A stretch of 7,065 bases of DNA, taken from DATJXG01 sp035500455. GTDB taxonomy: Bacteria; Acidobacteriota; Terriglobia; Terriglobales; Acidobacteriaceae. The position numbers and the translations under genes are program-made. Shown one piece after another: positions 1-5,564 of the stretch; within the stretch, counting starts at the first letter, position 1, and each line of letters begins with the position of its first letter. The DNA lies in contig DATJXG010000051.1 in assembly GCA_035500455.1 (NCBI GenBank), forward strand, positions 1 to 7,065, given 5' to 3'. Under the pieces are notes generated by a model. That model searched no databases. It was not told where the DNA came from and was given only the letters and a program-made list of their open reading frames with translations.

Positions 1-1
1 T

Positions 2-310
2 GCTCCCCGCAAGAGTTCGGCCCCGATTGAAGTGGTCGAGAAAACTTCACCGCGCGAGCTGTTCGAGTACGTGAAGAAGGAAGGCAGCAAAGAGTACTCG
101 GTGCAGCGCTACAAAGGCCTGGGCGAAATGACCGCGCCGCAGCTTTGGGAGACTACGATGGACCCGGAGCGGCGTACGCTGCTCTCGGTGAAGCTTGAGG
201 ACATTGCCGCCTGCGAGACCATCTTCACCACCCTCATGGGCGAGGATGTGGAGGCGCGGCGCAAGTTCATCGAAGAGAATGCGCTGGATGTGAAGAATTT
301 GGATATCTGA
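2..310 (+). CDS. gyrB: DNA gyrase subunit B, C-terminal end (5' partial)
   Basis: This is the last 102 codons of a type IIA topoisomerase B subunit; the frame is open to the left edge, so the gene begins outside the window. GyrB is the ATPase and TOPRIM subunit of the A2B2 gyrase that introduces negative supercoils into DNA in the cytoplasm. The visible part is the conserved C-terminal block: QRYKGLGEM followed by QLWETTMDPERRTLL, then a LMGEDVEARRKFIEENA stretch and the terminal NLDI. These match GyrB better than ParE, although the paralogues are similar in this block. Codon use is GC-rich at third positions, like the kinase gene further right and unlike the three genes directly downstream. 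The GTG at 32 is an internal valine codon, not a start. No clear terminator follows the stop; only 75 bases separate it from the next gene. Confidence 0.95.
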   Translation, partial: APRKSSAPIEVVEKTSPRELFEYVKKEGSKEYSVQRYKGLGEMTAPQLWETTMDPERRTLLSVKLEDIAACETIFTTLMGEDVEARRKFIEENALDVKNLDI

Positions 311-343
311 CACCGACCGGCGGCGAAAGAGACTGCCACGAAC

Positions 344-372
344 TTGCCTTCGACTGGCATCTCAACTATCGT
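344..372 (+). promoter_or_regulatory. Candidate sigma70-like promoter of the accessory cassette
   Basis: A TTGCCT (344-349) and a TATCGT (367-372) are separated by exactly 17 bases and match the -35 and -10 consensus at 4 of 6 positions each. The predicted start of transcription, near 379, lies only a few bases before the ATG at 386, so the message would have a very short leader. That would fit the lack of a Shine-Dalgarno sequence there. The match is moderate and could be chance. Confidence 0.35.
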
Positions 373-385
373 ATGGTTCTCTCGT

Positions 386-1123
386 ATGCTCCCCAAGTTT
401 GCAAAACCACCCCTTGTCGAAGCAGCCTGCGAACTCCGGTTGCATTCGAATAACGCTTGGGATCTGACCATCCCTGGGCGCCTTTTCGAGAAGCTACAGC
501 CTGATTATTCCGAACGGAGGCAGTTGCTAGGGGTGGAATTGGAAGTCGACGCAAAGGGTCAAAAACCCCCGGACTATAGGCAGATCGAGAATCTTCACTT
601 TCTATCTAAGGATGGCAAGAACATTGTTCAGGTAAGAGAACACGCGATAGCGGTGAGCAGACTAGCACCCTACGAATCATGGGAGCGATACAAGCCTCGT
701 GTGATGGACGTGTTTAAGAAGCTTGAGGGCATATCTGGTGGATCCGCGATCGCTAGGCTTGGGTTGAAGTACGTTAACAGAATCGTCGTACCACAGGCAG
801 AGATCAGGCTTGAGGAATTCCTAGACTTTTACCCTTTTGTGGGCAGCAGGTTGCCGCAACAACATGGCCCGTTTCTGGTCGGAGTTATTTTCCCATTTGA
901 AGGTCCGTCTGGGTTACTCAAAACAGAGCTTACAAGTGCTAACCCGGATGCGCCCGGAACCTACCATATACTATTGACCTTAGACTATTTTACGGAGGAT
1001 CCGGCGCAGACCACTTTTGAGGGGATTTCAGTCTGGTTGGACTTTGCTCATGAGCGAATAGAGCAGGTTTTCATTAACGTGATCAAAGATCGTACACGAC
1101 AATTGTTCGAATCGCGGGATTAG
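386..1123 (+). CDS. TIGR04255 family protein
   Basis: A 245-residue protein that I recognise as a member of the sporadically distributed TIGR04255 family, whose biochemical role is unknown to me. Diagnostic parts are the N-terminal KPPLVEAACELRL (family pattern PPvvEAvcEiRf), the central IARLGLKYVNRIVVP, and the C-terminal block with WLDFAHERIEQVF. It has no signal peptide or membrane helix, so it is presumably cytoplasmic. I chose the ATG at 386 because the family motif begins a few residues later and a candidate promoter overlaps the alternative TTG start at 344, which would add 14 residues. No convincing ribosome binding site is seen. It is the first gene of a tight cluster; the next start is 5 bases after its stop. 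Base composition is lower in GC than in gyrB or the kinase (26 of 60 at 961-1020 by hand count), with codons such as ATA, CTA and AGG, which suggests transfer. Confidence 0.8.
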   Translation: MLPKFAKPPLVEAACELRLHSNNAWDLTIPGRLFEKLQPDYSERRQLLGVELEVDAKGQKPPDYRQIENLHFLSKDGKNIVQVREHAIAVSRLAPYESWERYKPRVMDVFKKLEGISGGSAIARLGLKYVNRIVVPQAEIRLEEFLDFYPFVGSRLPQQHGPFLVGVIFPFEGPSGLLKTELTSANPDAPGTYHILLTLDYFTEDPAQTTFEGISVWLDFAHERIEQVFINVIKDRTRQLFESRD

Positions 1124-1128
1124 AGAAT

Positions 1129-1611
1129 ATGGAAACGGCGGTTCCAGGGAACAATTCCTACTCAGACGTGCAATTCAAAGGGGCGAAGGCGCGCGCCATT
1201 CCCTCGCGTTGGACTTCCTCGCAGTATTCATGGCGAGAGAGTTCGCGGTCGTTGTCCGACGCCGATCATTTGAGTTCGTTCCTCGCAAACCCGGAGGTAA
1301 TCGATTCGCTTTTTGAGATTGAGGACCCGGGTAGAGTGCATCAATATATTCGTCAACATCCGGAACTCTTTTCATTGCTTCTCAGAAGCCGGGGCGAGGC
1401 TTATTGGCTGTTCGGACCCAAAGCTCACGTTACGGCCCGCATAGAGCAAGATCCCGAGGCCGAGTTCGCGCCTCGGTTGCTCGTGTTGATCCGCACAGAG
1501 CTAAACGCCGGTAAGGCCATCAATTTGTTGGACGATCTGGATCGACGCTGGTGGTTATCTGTTAGTCCGGCATCTCGGGTTCTTTTGAAGATCGATGTGG
1601 AATACGTATAG
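1129..1611 (+). CDS. Uncharacterised HEPN-partner protein, 160 aa
   Basis: A soluble 160-residue protein without a catalytic motif I can name. The C-terminal 95 residues look like an uncharacterised family that I know as small proteins encoded just before HEPN-like genes: VHQYIRQHPEL (70-80), an acidic strand region with DPEAEFAPRLLVLIRT (108-123), then LLDDLDRRWWLSV (133-145) and the terminal KIDVEYV. The first 60 residues are Ser/Arg-rich, resemble nothing I recognise, and make the protein longer than the roughly 110-120 residues I would expect. A later start is therefore possible, although the ATG here lies 5 bases behind the preceding stop, which suits translational coupling. Its 3' end overlaps the HEPN gene by 17 bases. 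By position it could be the antitoxin or modulator of that protein; this is inference only. Confidence 0.6.
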   Translation: METAVPGNNSYSDVQFKGAKARAIPSRWTSSQYSWRESSRSLSDADHLSSFLANPEVIDSLFEIEDPGRVHQYIRQHPELFSLLLRSRGEAYWLFGPKAHVTARIEQDPEAEFAPRLLVLIRTELNAGKAINLLDDLDRRWWLSVSPASRVLLKIDVEYV

Positions 1612-2002
1612 CCAATTTGACTGGCTCAAATTTCTCACCCTCGCAAAGGAACTCAGGAAGCGCGAGTCTGAGGAAGAAGCAGTTCGAACTTCGGTCAGCC
1701 GAGCGTACTACGCTACATACCACATGGCTCTAGAATTCCTAGAGAGGAATCGCATAAGCGTAACGCGAGGTGTCGCCGGCGCCGGAGGCGCGCGAGCTGC
1801 AACTTCACACGATGCAGTCTGGAAAACCTTTGCAGAATCGAAAGACCTGCGCTGGAGGAAGATTGGGGAAGATGGCGATCGCCTTAAACGCAAACGCCAA
1901 CAAGCGGACTATGATGCCTACGTGCACAAGTTAGTACCGGATGTCGCTGATGAAGCACTTCTCAGGTCACAAAGGATCATCGATTCCCTGGCTGGGCTTT
2001 GA
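1595..2002 (+). CDS. HEPN-fold protein, UPF0332/COG1895-like
   Basis: A 135-residue, mostly helical protein. It begins with a FDWLKFLTLAKEL helix, continues with the signature RTSVSRAYYATYH (31-43), then SHDAVWKTF (71-79) and RQQADYD (101-107) in a late helix. This order (SRAYYA, then SH, then RxxADYD) is that of HEPN proteins of the UPF0332 type. Many HEPN proteins are RNases or RNA-binding toxins paired with an antitoxin, or parts of defence systems, but others are non-catalytic. The canonical Rx4-6H motif of active HEPN RNases is not in the usual late-helix position; the only match, RAATSH (67-72), lies in the loop before it. The start lies inside the upstream gene (17-base overlap), which implies coupled translation and a functional pair. 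The start is supported by the family's FDW-type N-terminus. HEPN membership is fairly sure; toxin activity is inference. Confidence 0.72.
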   Translation: MWNTYSQFDWLKFLTLAKELRKRESEEEAVRTSVSRAYYATYHMALEFLERNRISVTRGVAGAGGARAATSHDAVWKTFAESKDLRWRKIGEDGDRLKRKRQQADYDAYVHKLVPDVADEALLRSQRIIDSLAGL

Positions 2003-2021
2003 CTCGTGAAGCGACCGAGTC
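2001..2021. promoter_or_regulatory. Candidate operator: 6-bp inverted repeat before the antitoxin
   Basis: GACTCG (2001-2006) and CGAGTC (2016-2021) form a perfect inverted repeat with a 9-base spacer, 12 bases before the ATG of the AbrB-type antitoxin. Antitoxins of this class usually repress their own operon by binding palindromes near the start. The repeat overlaps the stop codon of the HEPN gene. A TTGACT at 1999-2004 resembles a -35 box, but no fitting -10 follows. A 6-bp repeat may arise by chance. Confidence 0.3.
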
Positions 2022-2033
2022 CGCGAGCATCCT

Positions 2034-2255
2034 ATGGGCCTCAAACTCCGAGTTGTCGGCGCGTCCACGGGGGTACTTCTGCCGAAGGAGATGCTCGTCC
2101 GCCTGAAAGTGAAAAAGGACGACACGCTGTTTGCGGTTGAGACACCTGACGGCTATCTGCTCACGCCTTACGATCCGGAAGTCGAGCGGCAATTGGACAA
2201 GGGACGGGAGTTCATGTCCACGTACCGCGACGCCTTTCGGGCGCTGGCGAAGTGA
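2034..2255 (+). CDS. AbrB/SpoVT-type antitoxin, Doc partner
   Basis: A 73-residue antidote of the kind collected in the doc_partner family (TIGR02609). The first 45 residues form a swapped-hairpin AbrB DNA-binding domain: KLRVVGASTGVLLPKEML, then a lysine-rich turn VKKDD and the TLFAVETPDGYLL strands. The tail (47-73, DPEVERQLDKGREFMSTYRD and onward) is charged and helical, and in such proteins it binds and neutralises the toxin. The protein is expected to repress its own operon together with the toxin. The ATG lies 31 bases after the HEPN stop; no good Shine-Dalgarno sequence is visible. The stop overlaps the toxin start by 4 bases (GTGA), the usual arrangement of a toxin-antitoxin pair. Third-position GC is higher than in the three genes upstream, so it may have arrived separately. 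Confidence 0.85.
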   Translation: MGLKLRVVGASTGVLLPKEMLVRLKVKKDDTLFAVETPDGYLLTPYDPEVERQLDKGREFMSTYRDAFRALAK

Positions 2256-2653
2256 AGCGTCCACGGTCGCCAGAATGGATCGACCCGCGGGCGCTTGGGC
2301 TCTTGCATGCCGAGACACTGGCCGAGCACGGGGGGTTGCCGGGATTGCTGGATCAGGCAGCCCTGGAAGCGGCGCTGGCCCGTCCGCAGCATGTTCACGC
2401 CGATGAACGGAATGCTGATGTCCCCCGTCTTGCTGCGGCTTACGGCTTCGGCATTGTCCGCGACCATCGCTTCAGCGACGGCAACAAACGCGCCGGGTTT
2501 TTGGCCATCGGCCTCTTTCTGGCGCTGAACGGCTTCGAACTGCTGGCGGATCAGGCGGACGCGGTTCGGACTATCCTCGCGGTCGCAGCGGGTCAACTGT
2601 CCGAGGATCGTTTGACAGACTGGATTCGCGAGCACCGCGTGCGGAAAAAATAG
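2252..2653 (+). CDS. doc: Doc-type toxin, Fic/Doc fold (death on curing)
   Basis: A 133-residue toxin of the death-on-curing family. The classic phage P1 Doc phosphorylates EF-Tu and thereby stops translation. The active-site loop is present as HRFSDGNKR (72-80), giving the His, Phe, Asp, Asn, Lys and Arg of the HxFx(D/N)xNK(R) motif. The Arg after His replaces the Pro often found in Fic AMP-transferases (HPF). Other family marks are LLHAETLAEHGGLPGLLD (17-34) and LEAALARPQ (38-46), then a hydrophobic helix GFLAIGLFLALNGFEL after the motif. In the usual GxRD element the Arg is Leu here (GLLD). Length is normal for the family and the gene looks intact. Translation starts at a GTG overlapping the antitoxin stop, so the two are coupled. 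The specific target is inferred from the family. Confidence 0.9.
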   Translation: MKRPRSPEWIDPRALGLLHAETLAEHGGLPGLLDQAALEAALARPQHVHADERNADVPRLAAAYGFGIVRDHRFSDGNKRAGFLAIGLFLALNGFELLADQADAVRTILAVAAGQLSEDRLTDWIREHRVRKK

Positions 2654-2665
2654 CGCCTCTGCCGC

Positions 2666-2687
2666 GCGCGGGCAGGAGTGCCCGCGC
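2666..2687. repeat. REP-like palindromic hairpin
   Basis: A perfect inverted repeat with 9-bp arms (2666-2674 and 2679-2687) and a 4-base GGAG loop, GC-rich throughout, 12 bases after the doc stop. I recognise its core (GGGCAGGAGTGCCCG) as a kind of dispersed palindrome common in intergenic spaces of Acidobacteriota and similar genomes, resembling REP elements. Only one copy is in this window, so dispersion cannot be shown here. It could also stabilise or end the doc transcript, but there is no T-tract after it as in a standard terminator. Confidence 0.6.
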
Positions 2688-2697
2688 CCCACTTCAT

Positions 2698-2726
2698 TTG
2701 ACCAAAGCTCCAATCCTCCCTAAGAT
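2698..2726 (+). promoter_or_regulatory. Sigma70-like promoter of the kinase gene
   Basis: TTGACC (2698-2703, 5 of 6 to consensus) and TAAGAT (2721-2726, 4 of 6) are separated by the optimal 17 bases. The predicted start of transcription is near 2733, giving a leader of about 54 bases before the ATG at 2787. It lies between the palindromic hairpin and the kinase gene, so the kinase is probably transcribed independently of the toxin-antitoxin pair. This is the best promoter match in the window. Confidence 0.55.
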
Positions 2727-2786
2727 TAGCTCTCGATTCTGTTCTGGCCGCTGTTCGTCGCGGCCACAGATTCGCGCTGCGCACCC

Positions 2787-5414
2787 ATGATCGGGAAAAC
2801 CATTTCCCATTACCGGATCCTTGAGGCCATTGGCGGCGGGGGAATGGGAGTGGTTTACAAGGCGGAAGACCTCACGCTGCAGAGGTTCGTCGCCCTGAAG
2901 TTCCTGCCCGATGCCATTGCCCAGGAGCCGCAGGCGCTGGAGCGCTTCCGGCGCGAGGCGCGTTCGGCTTCGGCGCTGAACCATCCCAACATCTGCACCA
3001 TCCACGAGATCGGCCAGCACGAGGGACAGCTTTTCATCGTGATGGAATATCTCAGCGGGAAAACCCTGAAGCACGTGATCCAGAACCGGCCTATGGAGCT
3101 GGACCGGCTGCTTAGCCTGGGAATCGACGTCACCGAGGCGCTGGAGGCGGCGCACTCCAAAGGCATCATTCATCGCGACATCAAGCCGGCGAATATTTTC
3201 GTCACCGACCGCGGGAACGCCAAGGTGCTGGATTTCGGGCTGGCCAAGATGACGCTGCAAGAGTCGAGCGGCAACTCGCAGACTCGCGGCACGGAGCTGG
3301 ATCTCACCGGGCCAGGCGCTACCGTGGGCACCGTCACCTACATGTCGCCGGAGCAGTTGCGCGGTAAAGAACTGGACGGCCGCACCGATCTTTTCTCGTT
3401 CGGGGTGGTGTTGTACGAAATGTCCACCGGGGTTCTGCCCTTTCAGGGAGAAACCTCGGCGGTGATTACCGAGGCGATTCTGAACCGCGCCCCGACCGCG
3501 CCGAACCGGCTGAATCCTCACTTGCCAGTGAAGATGCAGGAGATCATCGACAAAGCGCTGGAGAAGGACCGCGACCTGCGCTGCCAGACGGCGGCCGAGT
3601 TGCGGGCCGACCTGAAGCGCCTCAAGCGCACGATTGAAACCTCGCGCAATGCCGTCTCGGAATCGGGATCGGCGGTGGCCGTGGCGCCCGCGCCGCCGGC
3701 GCGCAAGCGCATGGGAAAGATTCCAGTGTGGCTGCTCGCGCTTTGTGTCCTGGTTGCCCTGGGCGCGGGGCTGCTGGCTGGGAAGCGTTTCTTTGCGGCC
3801 GCGGCCTCGGAGCCTCCTTCTTACCGGCAGCTCACGTTCAAGCGGGGCAGCATCAGTTCGGCGCGCTTTGCTCCTGACGGGCAGACTATCCTTTACACCG
3901 CGGCCTGGCAGGGCGACGTGGCCGAAGTGTACACGGCGCGTCCGGAAGAAACTCGCCCTATGGGGTTGAGGGGAACCAAGCTGCTTTCTATTTCGCCGAA
4001 TTCGGAGATGGCGGTCCTGCTGAACAACAAGCCTATGGGCACATTCGTCAGCGTGGGCACGCTGGCCCGCGCGCCCATCAACGGCGGCGCGCCCCGCGAG
4101 TTACTCGAGCAGGTGCAGGCCGCCGACTTCGGCCCCGACGGCACTTTATGCGTAGTGCGGAACATGAACGGGCGCACACGCCTGGAGTTCCCCATCGGCA
4201 AAGTGCTGTATGAGACCGGGGGCTGGATCGGAGAGCCGCGCATCTCGCCCAAGGGTGACCAGATCGCATTCATCGATCACCAGGTGCAAGGCGATGACGG
4301 CGGATCGGTGGCGGTGGTGGATCTTGCGGGCAAGAAGCAGACGCTGGGCGGGGCCTGGTTCACAATCCAGGGGCTGGCCTGGGTTCCCAACGGCAGCGAG
4401 ATCTGGTTTACCGCGGCGAAATCGGGAACCGACCGTTCGCTTTACGCCACGACTCTGGACGGACGGCAACGCATCCTGGCGCGGATTCCGGGATCGCTGA
4501 TCCTGTTCGATATCGCCAAGGACGGCCGCGTGCTGCTGGCCCGAGCCAACCGGCGCCGCGAAGTCATCGGAGTGGGAGCGCCCGGGCAAAAGGAGCGCGA
4601 GCTGTCGTGGATGGACTACACCTATCCTGCGGACCTTTCGGGCAGCGGCAGCACTTTGCTGTTTGACGAAGAGGGCGGCGGCGGCACGCTGGATTACTCG
4701 AAGTCCAGCGGCATGACTTACGCGGTGTACTCGCGCAACACCGACGGCTCGCCCGCAGTGCTGCTGGGAGAGGGCTCGGCGCAATCACTGTCGCCGGACG
4801 GCAAGTGGGCGACCGTGATCACGCAGGCTTATCCCTCGCAGCTCAGGTTATTGCCCACGGGGCCGGGGCAGGCGCGAGACCTGACGCACGACAGCATGAA
4901 TCACAACACCGCCCGCTGGTTTCCTGACGGAAAGAAACTGGTGTTTTCCGCCGACCAGCCCGGCCAGGGGATGAAGCTGTTTGTGATGGATGTGGAGTCG
5001 GGAGCGTCCCACGCCATCACCCCGGAAGGAGTGGACGGCACCGCCTACGCGCTTTCTCCGGATGGAGAGACGGTAGCGGCCATCGGCCCCGATCAGAACG
5101 GGTATTTGTATTCCGCGGCCGGCGGCGGGATTGAAGGAACAAAGATTGAAGGAATGAAGCGCGGCGAGCAGCCGATCGTGTGGAGCGCCGATGGGCATTC
5201 CCTCTATGTCTTTCAACCGGGCGAGCCTCCGGTGCGCGTGGACCGGCTCGACGTCAAAACCGGGCAGCGAACCCTGTGGCGGCAACTCGCGCCTTCCGAT
5301 CCCGCGGGGGTGGAAAATATCAGCCCGGTGCTGATGACGCCCGACGCAAGGCTGTGCGTGTATGGATATCACCGCCTGCTGGCGGATTTGTACCTGGTGG
5401 AAGGACTGAAGTAA
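2787..5414 (+). CDS. Membrane Ser/Thr protein kinase with PD40/TolB-like propeller
   Basis: An 875-residue PknB-type kinase. Residues 8-280 are the cytoplasmic kinase domain with all key elements: glycine loop IGGGGMG (15-21), Lys38 in VALK, helix-C Glu57, HRDIKPAN (129-136), DFG (149-151), an activation segment with several Ser/Thr, SPEQ (187-190) in place of APE, and GRTDLFSFG (198-206). It should be catalytically active. A Pro/Ala-rich linker (about 290-309) leads to one membrane helix (about 312-332, VWLLALCVLVALGAGLLAG). The remaining 540 residues lie outside the membrane and carry repeated PD40-type units with FAPDGQ, ISPKGD, WVPNGS, LSPDGK, WFPDGK, LSPDGE and WSADGH turns, indicating a beta-propeller that may sense a ligand or bind a partner. 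The substrate is unknown. No Shine-Dalgarno sequence precedes the ATG; the frame and motif position support this start. It has its own promoter. Confidence 0.95.
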   Translation: MIGKTISHYRILEAIGGGGMGVVYKAEDLTLQRFVALKFLPDAIAQEPQALERFRREARSASALNHPNICTIHEIGQHEGQLFIVMEYLSGKTLKHVIQNRPMELDRLLSLGIDVTEALEAAHSKGIIHRDIKPANIFVTDRGNAKVLDFGLAKMTLQESSGNSQTRGTELDLTGPGATVGTVTYMSPEQLRGKELDGRTDLFSFGVVLYEMSTGVLPFQGETSAVITEAILNRAPTAPNRLNPHLPVKMQEIIDKALEKDRDLRCQTAAELRADLKRLKRTIETSRNAVSESGSAVAVAPAPPARKRMGKIPVWLLALCVLVALGAGLLAGKRFFAAAASEPPSYRQLTFKRGSISSARFAPDGQTILYTAAWQGDVAEVYTARPEETRPMGLRGTKLLSISPNSEMAVLLNNKPMGTFVSVGTLARAPINGGAPRELLEQVQAADFGPDGTLCVVRNMNGRTRLEFPIGKVLYETGGWIGEPRISPKGDQIAFIDHQVQGDDGGSVAVVDLAGKKQTLGGAWFTIQGLAWVPNGSEIWFTAAKSGTDRSLYATTLDGRQRILARIPGSLILFDIAKDGRVLLARANRRREVIGVGAPGQKERELSWMDYTYPADLSGSGSTLLFDEEGGGGTLDYSKSSGMTYAVYSRNTDGSPAVLLGEGSAQSLSPDGKWATVITQAYPSQLRLLPTGPGQARDLTHDSMNHNTARWFPDGKKLVFSADQPGQGMKLFVMDVESGASHAITPEGVDGTAYALSPDGETVAAIGPDQNGYLYSAAGGGIEGTKIEGMKRGEQPIVWSADGHSLYVFQPGEPPVRVDRLDVKTGQRTLWRQLAPSDPAGVENISPVLMTPDARLCVYGYHRLLADLYLVEGLK

Positions 5415-5534
5415 GGTCTTAAGTCTTTTCCGCTGCAACCTTATGGGCAAAACTCCCACAGGGGAGGCACTTCAGTTCCATAGACGTTCTCGCCTTGCGT
5501 TTACACAATAGCCCCGCCTCCTCCTAAAAGGGCC

Positions 5535-5563
5535 CCACCAAAAAATTCAGCTTTGGAGGTGAG
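5535..5563 (+). promoter_or_regulatory. Strong Shine-Dalgarno sequence inside a possible hairpin
   Basis: GGAGGTGAG (5555-5563) is a near-perfect ribosome binding site and places the start of the DUF4349 gene at the GTG 5565, with 5 bases between GGAGG and the start. The bases CCACCAAA (5535-5542) can pair with TTTGGAGG (5552-5559), 7 of 8 pairs with one A-A mismatch and a 9-base loop, which would cover the GGAGG core. A further complementary CCTCCTCC lies at 5517-5524. Sequestration is a prediction. The rest of the 5415-5534 spacer holds only a weak TTTACA (5500-5505) with a poorly spaced TAAAAG (5525-5530). Confidence 0.5.
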
Positions 5564-5564
5564 T

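Noticed and set aside
344..385. TTG start giving the TIGR04255 protein 14 more residues
   Set aside because: No ribosome binding site, the extra residues are outside the family motif, and the TTG falls in a candidate -35 box.
2131..2406. A + strand frame across the AbrB-Doc junction
   Set aside because: Out of frame with both well-supported genes; Arg/Ser-rich translation without family resemblance.
2666..2687. The palindrome behind doc as a rho-independent terminator
   Set aside because: The stem is strong, but it is followed by CCCACTTC rather than a run of T; a repeat element explains it better.
2694..3521. Long open frame on the - strand (275 codons) opposite the kinase
   Set aside because: It lies fully opposite the conserved kinase domain, its translation shows no domain, and such frames are expected from GC-rich third positions on the other strand.
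4146..4784. Open frame of 212 codons on the - strand
   Set aside because: A shadow of the propeller part of the kinase; low-complexity His/Arg/Ala-rich translation without motif or start signal.
4848..5459. Open frame of 203 codons on the - strand
   Set aside because: A shadow of the kinase C-terminus; no recognisable motif and no evidence of its own translation signal.
5453..5466. CTCCC-ACAG-GGGAG hairpin behind the kinase stop as terminator
   Set aside because: Only 5 bp and no T-tract; not enough to call a terminator.
5553..5564. TTG start for the DUF4349 gene
   Set aside because: It overlaps the Shine-Dalgarno sequence itself; the GTG at 5565 is correctly spaced behind GGAGG.
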